Below, in pieces: positions 5,884 through 6,897 of a stretch of 6,897 nt of DNA. The stretch comes from Lachnospiraceae bacterium. GTDB taxonomy: Bacteria; Bacillota; Clostridia; Lachnospirales; Lachnospiraceae. How positions within the stretch are numbered: position 1 is the first letter of the stretch; every line of letters starts with the position of its first letter. The notes beneath the pieces were generated by a model. That model ran no database searches, had not been told where the DNA came from, and saw nothing but the letters and a program-made list of their open reading frames with translations. The translations under genes and the position numbers were made by a program. Location of the stretch: contig VSNY01000200.1 of NCBI GenBank assembly GCA_009774535.1, forward strand, positions 1 to 6,897, in the 5' to 3' direction.

Positions 5884-6659
5884 GTTTCAAACCTCCTTAC
5901 GCATTCTGTCCAGAACAAGTAATCCTGCAGATCCTGTGGTGTTCCCCATTGGCAAAACTGCTTCACGTTTGCCGGAGCCCAGACTTTCAGCCCATCTCTG
6001 ACCATATAATTATAAGGAAGGCTGGCATAAAATTCTCCATACAAGGATTCATCCGCATCTACCAGCTTCTGACAATATTTTTTTAAGATCCTGCCGGACC
6101 GAAAATAATAGGTTCCCGGCGAATGTTTGGCTTTTGTTTTGTCCTTTGTAAAAGAATACTTTTCCCGAATCTCAATTAAATTGTCATTTTCGTCAGTCAG
6201 ACAGGACGCATAATAATTATTTTCGATTAAAAGATGCGGATGAAACCCTGTATAGCAAGGCACACACCCATCGCATCCACGTTTCGTAACCTCATCCTGA
6301 AACTTGTTCCAATCCCAGGTCATATAAAAATCACAATAATTTATAATACAAGGTTCTTCGTCTAAAATACGTGACGCTGCCTGCAGCACATCAAAAACCG
6401 GCCCCTTTTTTATCCAGTCTTTCACCGCATAAATCTCTGCATTCGGAGCAATTTGCTTCAAAAGTGGTTCCATACCCGGATCTGTATCCAGATGCTCCTG
6501 CCTGCAAATAAATAAAAAATCACCTTCCCCCGCATACATCCCCTGCACAATCCATGCAAGCATCGGTATTCCCTGCACACGGATCAAAGGTTTTAATTCC
6601 TGATACCCTGCTGCCACAAATCTTGACCCATATCCAGTCATCGGAATGATAATTTTCAT
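5871..6659 (-). CDS. Sugar-phosphate nucleotidyltransferase-like protein (first of a tandem pair)
   Basis: A 262-residue cytosolic protein of the NTP-transferase fold. IIIPMTGYGSRF (residues 3-14; G9, G11, R13) and KPLIRVQGIPML (23-34; K23-P24) are the nucleotide-binding signature. The likely metal-binding aspartate is D110 in NYCDFYMTW. The C-terminal part has YGEFYASLPYN and WGTPQDLQDY (238-247), as in its neighbour. The second nucleotide-contact loop differs from its neighbour: it reads KKGPVFDVLQAA (84-95) where the other has QGQACTCLLA, so the two proteins may use different substrates, or this one may have changed activity. The ATG at 6659 follows the aldolase-like gene by 10 bases, with GAGGTG (6671-6676) 11 bases upstream; its end overlaps the next gene by 13 bases. 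Short proteins of this kind are common in capsule and surface-glycan loci, where they activate sugars or polyols. The exact substrate is unknown. Confidence 0.86.
   Translation of the reverse strand: MKIIIPMTGYGSRFVAAGYQELKPLIRVQGIPMLAWIVQGMYAGEGDFLFICRQEHLDTDPGMEPLLKQIAPNAEIYAVKDWIKKGPVFDVLQAASRILDEEPCIINYCDFYMTWDWNKFQDEVTKRGCDGCVPCYTGFHPHLLIENNYYASCLTDENDNLIEIREKYSFTKDKTKAKHSPGTYYFRSGRILKKYCQKLVDADESLYGEFYASLPYNYMVRDGLKVWAPANVKQFCQWGTPQDLQDYLFWTECVRRFETCIF
5892..5898 (-). promoter_or_regulatory. Ribosome binding site of the second nucleotidyltransferase gene
   Basis: AAGGAGG on the coding strand, 8 bases before the ATG at 5883. It lies inside the final codons of the first nucleotidyltransferase gene. 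It is among the strongest ribosome sites in the window and fixes this start. Confidence 0.8.
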
Positions 6660-6669
6660 AAACCTATTT

Positions 6670-6897
6670 TCACCTCTTTCTGTATGTTTCCGCTTCCCAG
6701 TGCAGCAAAAAATCCTGTTCCTGTTCTGATAGCAGGCTGTAGTTTTCCTGATCCTGAGCCAGCATTACCTGCGCACTAAAACTAAGCACACTTTGCATTT
6801 CCAGCGCTTTTTTTACAGATGGTGCATGAAGGTACAAATACCCGCGGTATAAAATCACCGATGGTTCTCCATATACATCACGAAACGCTTCCAGATT
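6670..6897 (-). CDS. Class II aldolase/adducin-like protein, C-terminal fragment (runs off the right edge)
   Basis: The last 75 codons of a gene that enters from the right edge; the frame is open to base 6897, so the GTG at 6858 is an internal codon rather than a start. The visible part reads PSVILYRGYLYLHAPSVKKALEMQ and continues with a helix (SVLSFSAQVMLA) and a polar tail ending WEAETYRKR. A hydrophobic strand, a short turn and a helix containing the KKALEMQ-type segment match the C-terminal part of class II aldolase/adducin proteins (fuculose- or ribulose-phosphate aldolase or epimerase type). In those enzymes the strand usually carries an RNHG motif with a metal-binding histidine; here it reads YRGYLYLH, so the metal site may be altered. 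The zinc-binding N-terminal part is outside the window, so this stays tentative. It precedes the first nucleotidyltransferase gene by 10 bases, and a sugar-phosphate aldolase would fit as a supplier of its substrate. Confidence 0.55.
   Translation of the reverse strand, partial: NLEAFRDVYGEPSVILYRGYLYLHAPSVKKALEMQSVLSFSAQVMLAQDQENYSLLSEQEQDFLLHWEAETYRKR
6671..6676 (-). promoter_or_regulatory. Ribosome binding site of the first nucleotidyltransferase gene
   Basis: GAGGTG on the coding strand, overlapping the TGA stop (6672-6670) of the aldolase-like gene and 11 bases before the ATG at 6659. The spacing is slightly long, but no better in-frame start is seen. Confidence 0.5.

Noticed and set aside
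5058..6086. Plus-strand open frames at 5058-5378, 5101-5445, 5689-5922 and 5865-6086
   Set aside because: They are antisense to the two nucleotidyltransferase genes and carry no plausible domain.
6670..6858. A small independent gene starting at the GTG at 6858
   Set aside because: The frame continues open to the window edge and the protein pattern starts before that codon, so this is the end of a larger gene.
1..6897. tRNA, rRNA, CRISPR array, insertion sequence, riboswitch or terminator hairpin
   Set aside because: Coding sequence fills the window with at most 16 bases between genes; I saw no regularly spaced repeats, transposase motifs or hairpin followed by a T run in a gap.

Overview
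The window is one densely packed minus-strand operon segment, probably from a Gram-positive Clostridia-type bacterium (Lachnospiraceae-like). That placement is an inference from the moderately AT-rich DNA, the strong AGGAGG-type ribosome sites, the tight gene overlaps and the protein style; no taxonomic marker gene is present. I see no RNA gene, insertion sequence, CRISPR array, promoter or terminator. Both ends cut through genes of the same strand, so promoter and terminator lie outside. There is no intergenic stretch longer than 16 bases.

In transcription order (right to left) the operon holds eight genes. (1) 6897-6670: C-terminal end of a class II aldolase/adducin-like protein. (2) 6659-5871 and (3) 5883-5068: two paralogous sugar-phosphate nucleotidyltransferase-fold proteins. 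(4) 5071-2288: a 927-residue protein joining a multi-spanning GT-C-type membrane glycosyltransferase region, a uridine kinase/phosphoribulokinase-type P-loop kinase and a HAD phosphatase. (5) 2304-1909: a GtrA-family four-helix membrane protein. (6) 1912-1184: a GT2 polyprenyl-phosphate-sugar-synthase-like glycosyltransferase. (7) 1208-606: a cytosolic glycerophosphodiesterase/PI-PLC-like TIM-barrel protein with a GTG start. (8) 589-1: the N-terminal 196 residues of a second GT-C-like membrane protein that runs off the left edge.

Two functional modules can be read together. GT2, GtrA and the GT-C proteins fit the lipid-linked route: GT2 charges a polyprenyl phosphate in the cytoplasm, GtrA helps it cross the membrane, and a GT-C enzyme transfers the sugar to an extracellular glycan. 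The aldolase, the two nucleotidyltransferases, the kinase, the HAD phosphatase and the phosphodiesterase-like protein look like soluble enzymes that make, activate or recycle a small phosphorylated sugar or polyol. The whole is best read as a cell-surface polysaccharide or teichoic-acid-like glycan decoration locus whose product is unknown.

The most interesting point is the three-domain fusion. Its kinase-HAD junction sits on an uninterrupted run of eight Gs (coding strand). One base more or less would stop translation a few codons later and remove the HAD domain, so the tract could be a phase-variable switch, a recent fusion scar or a sequencing error.
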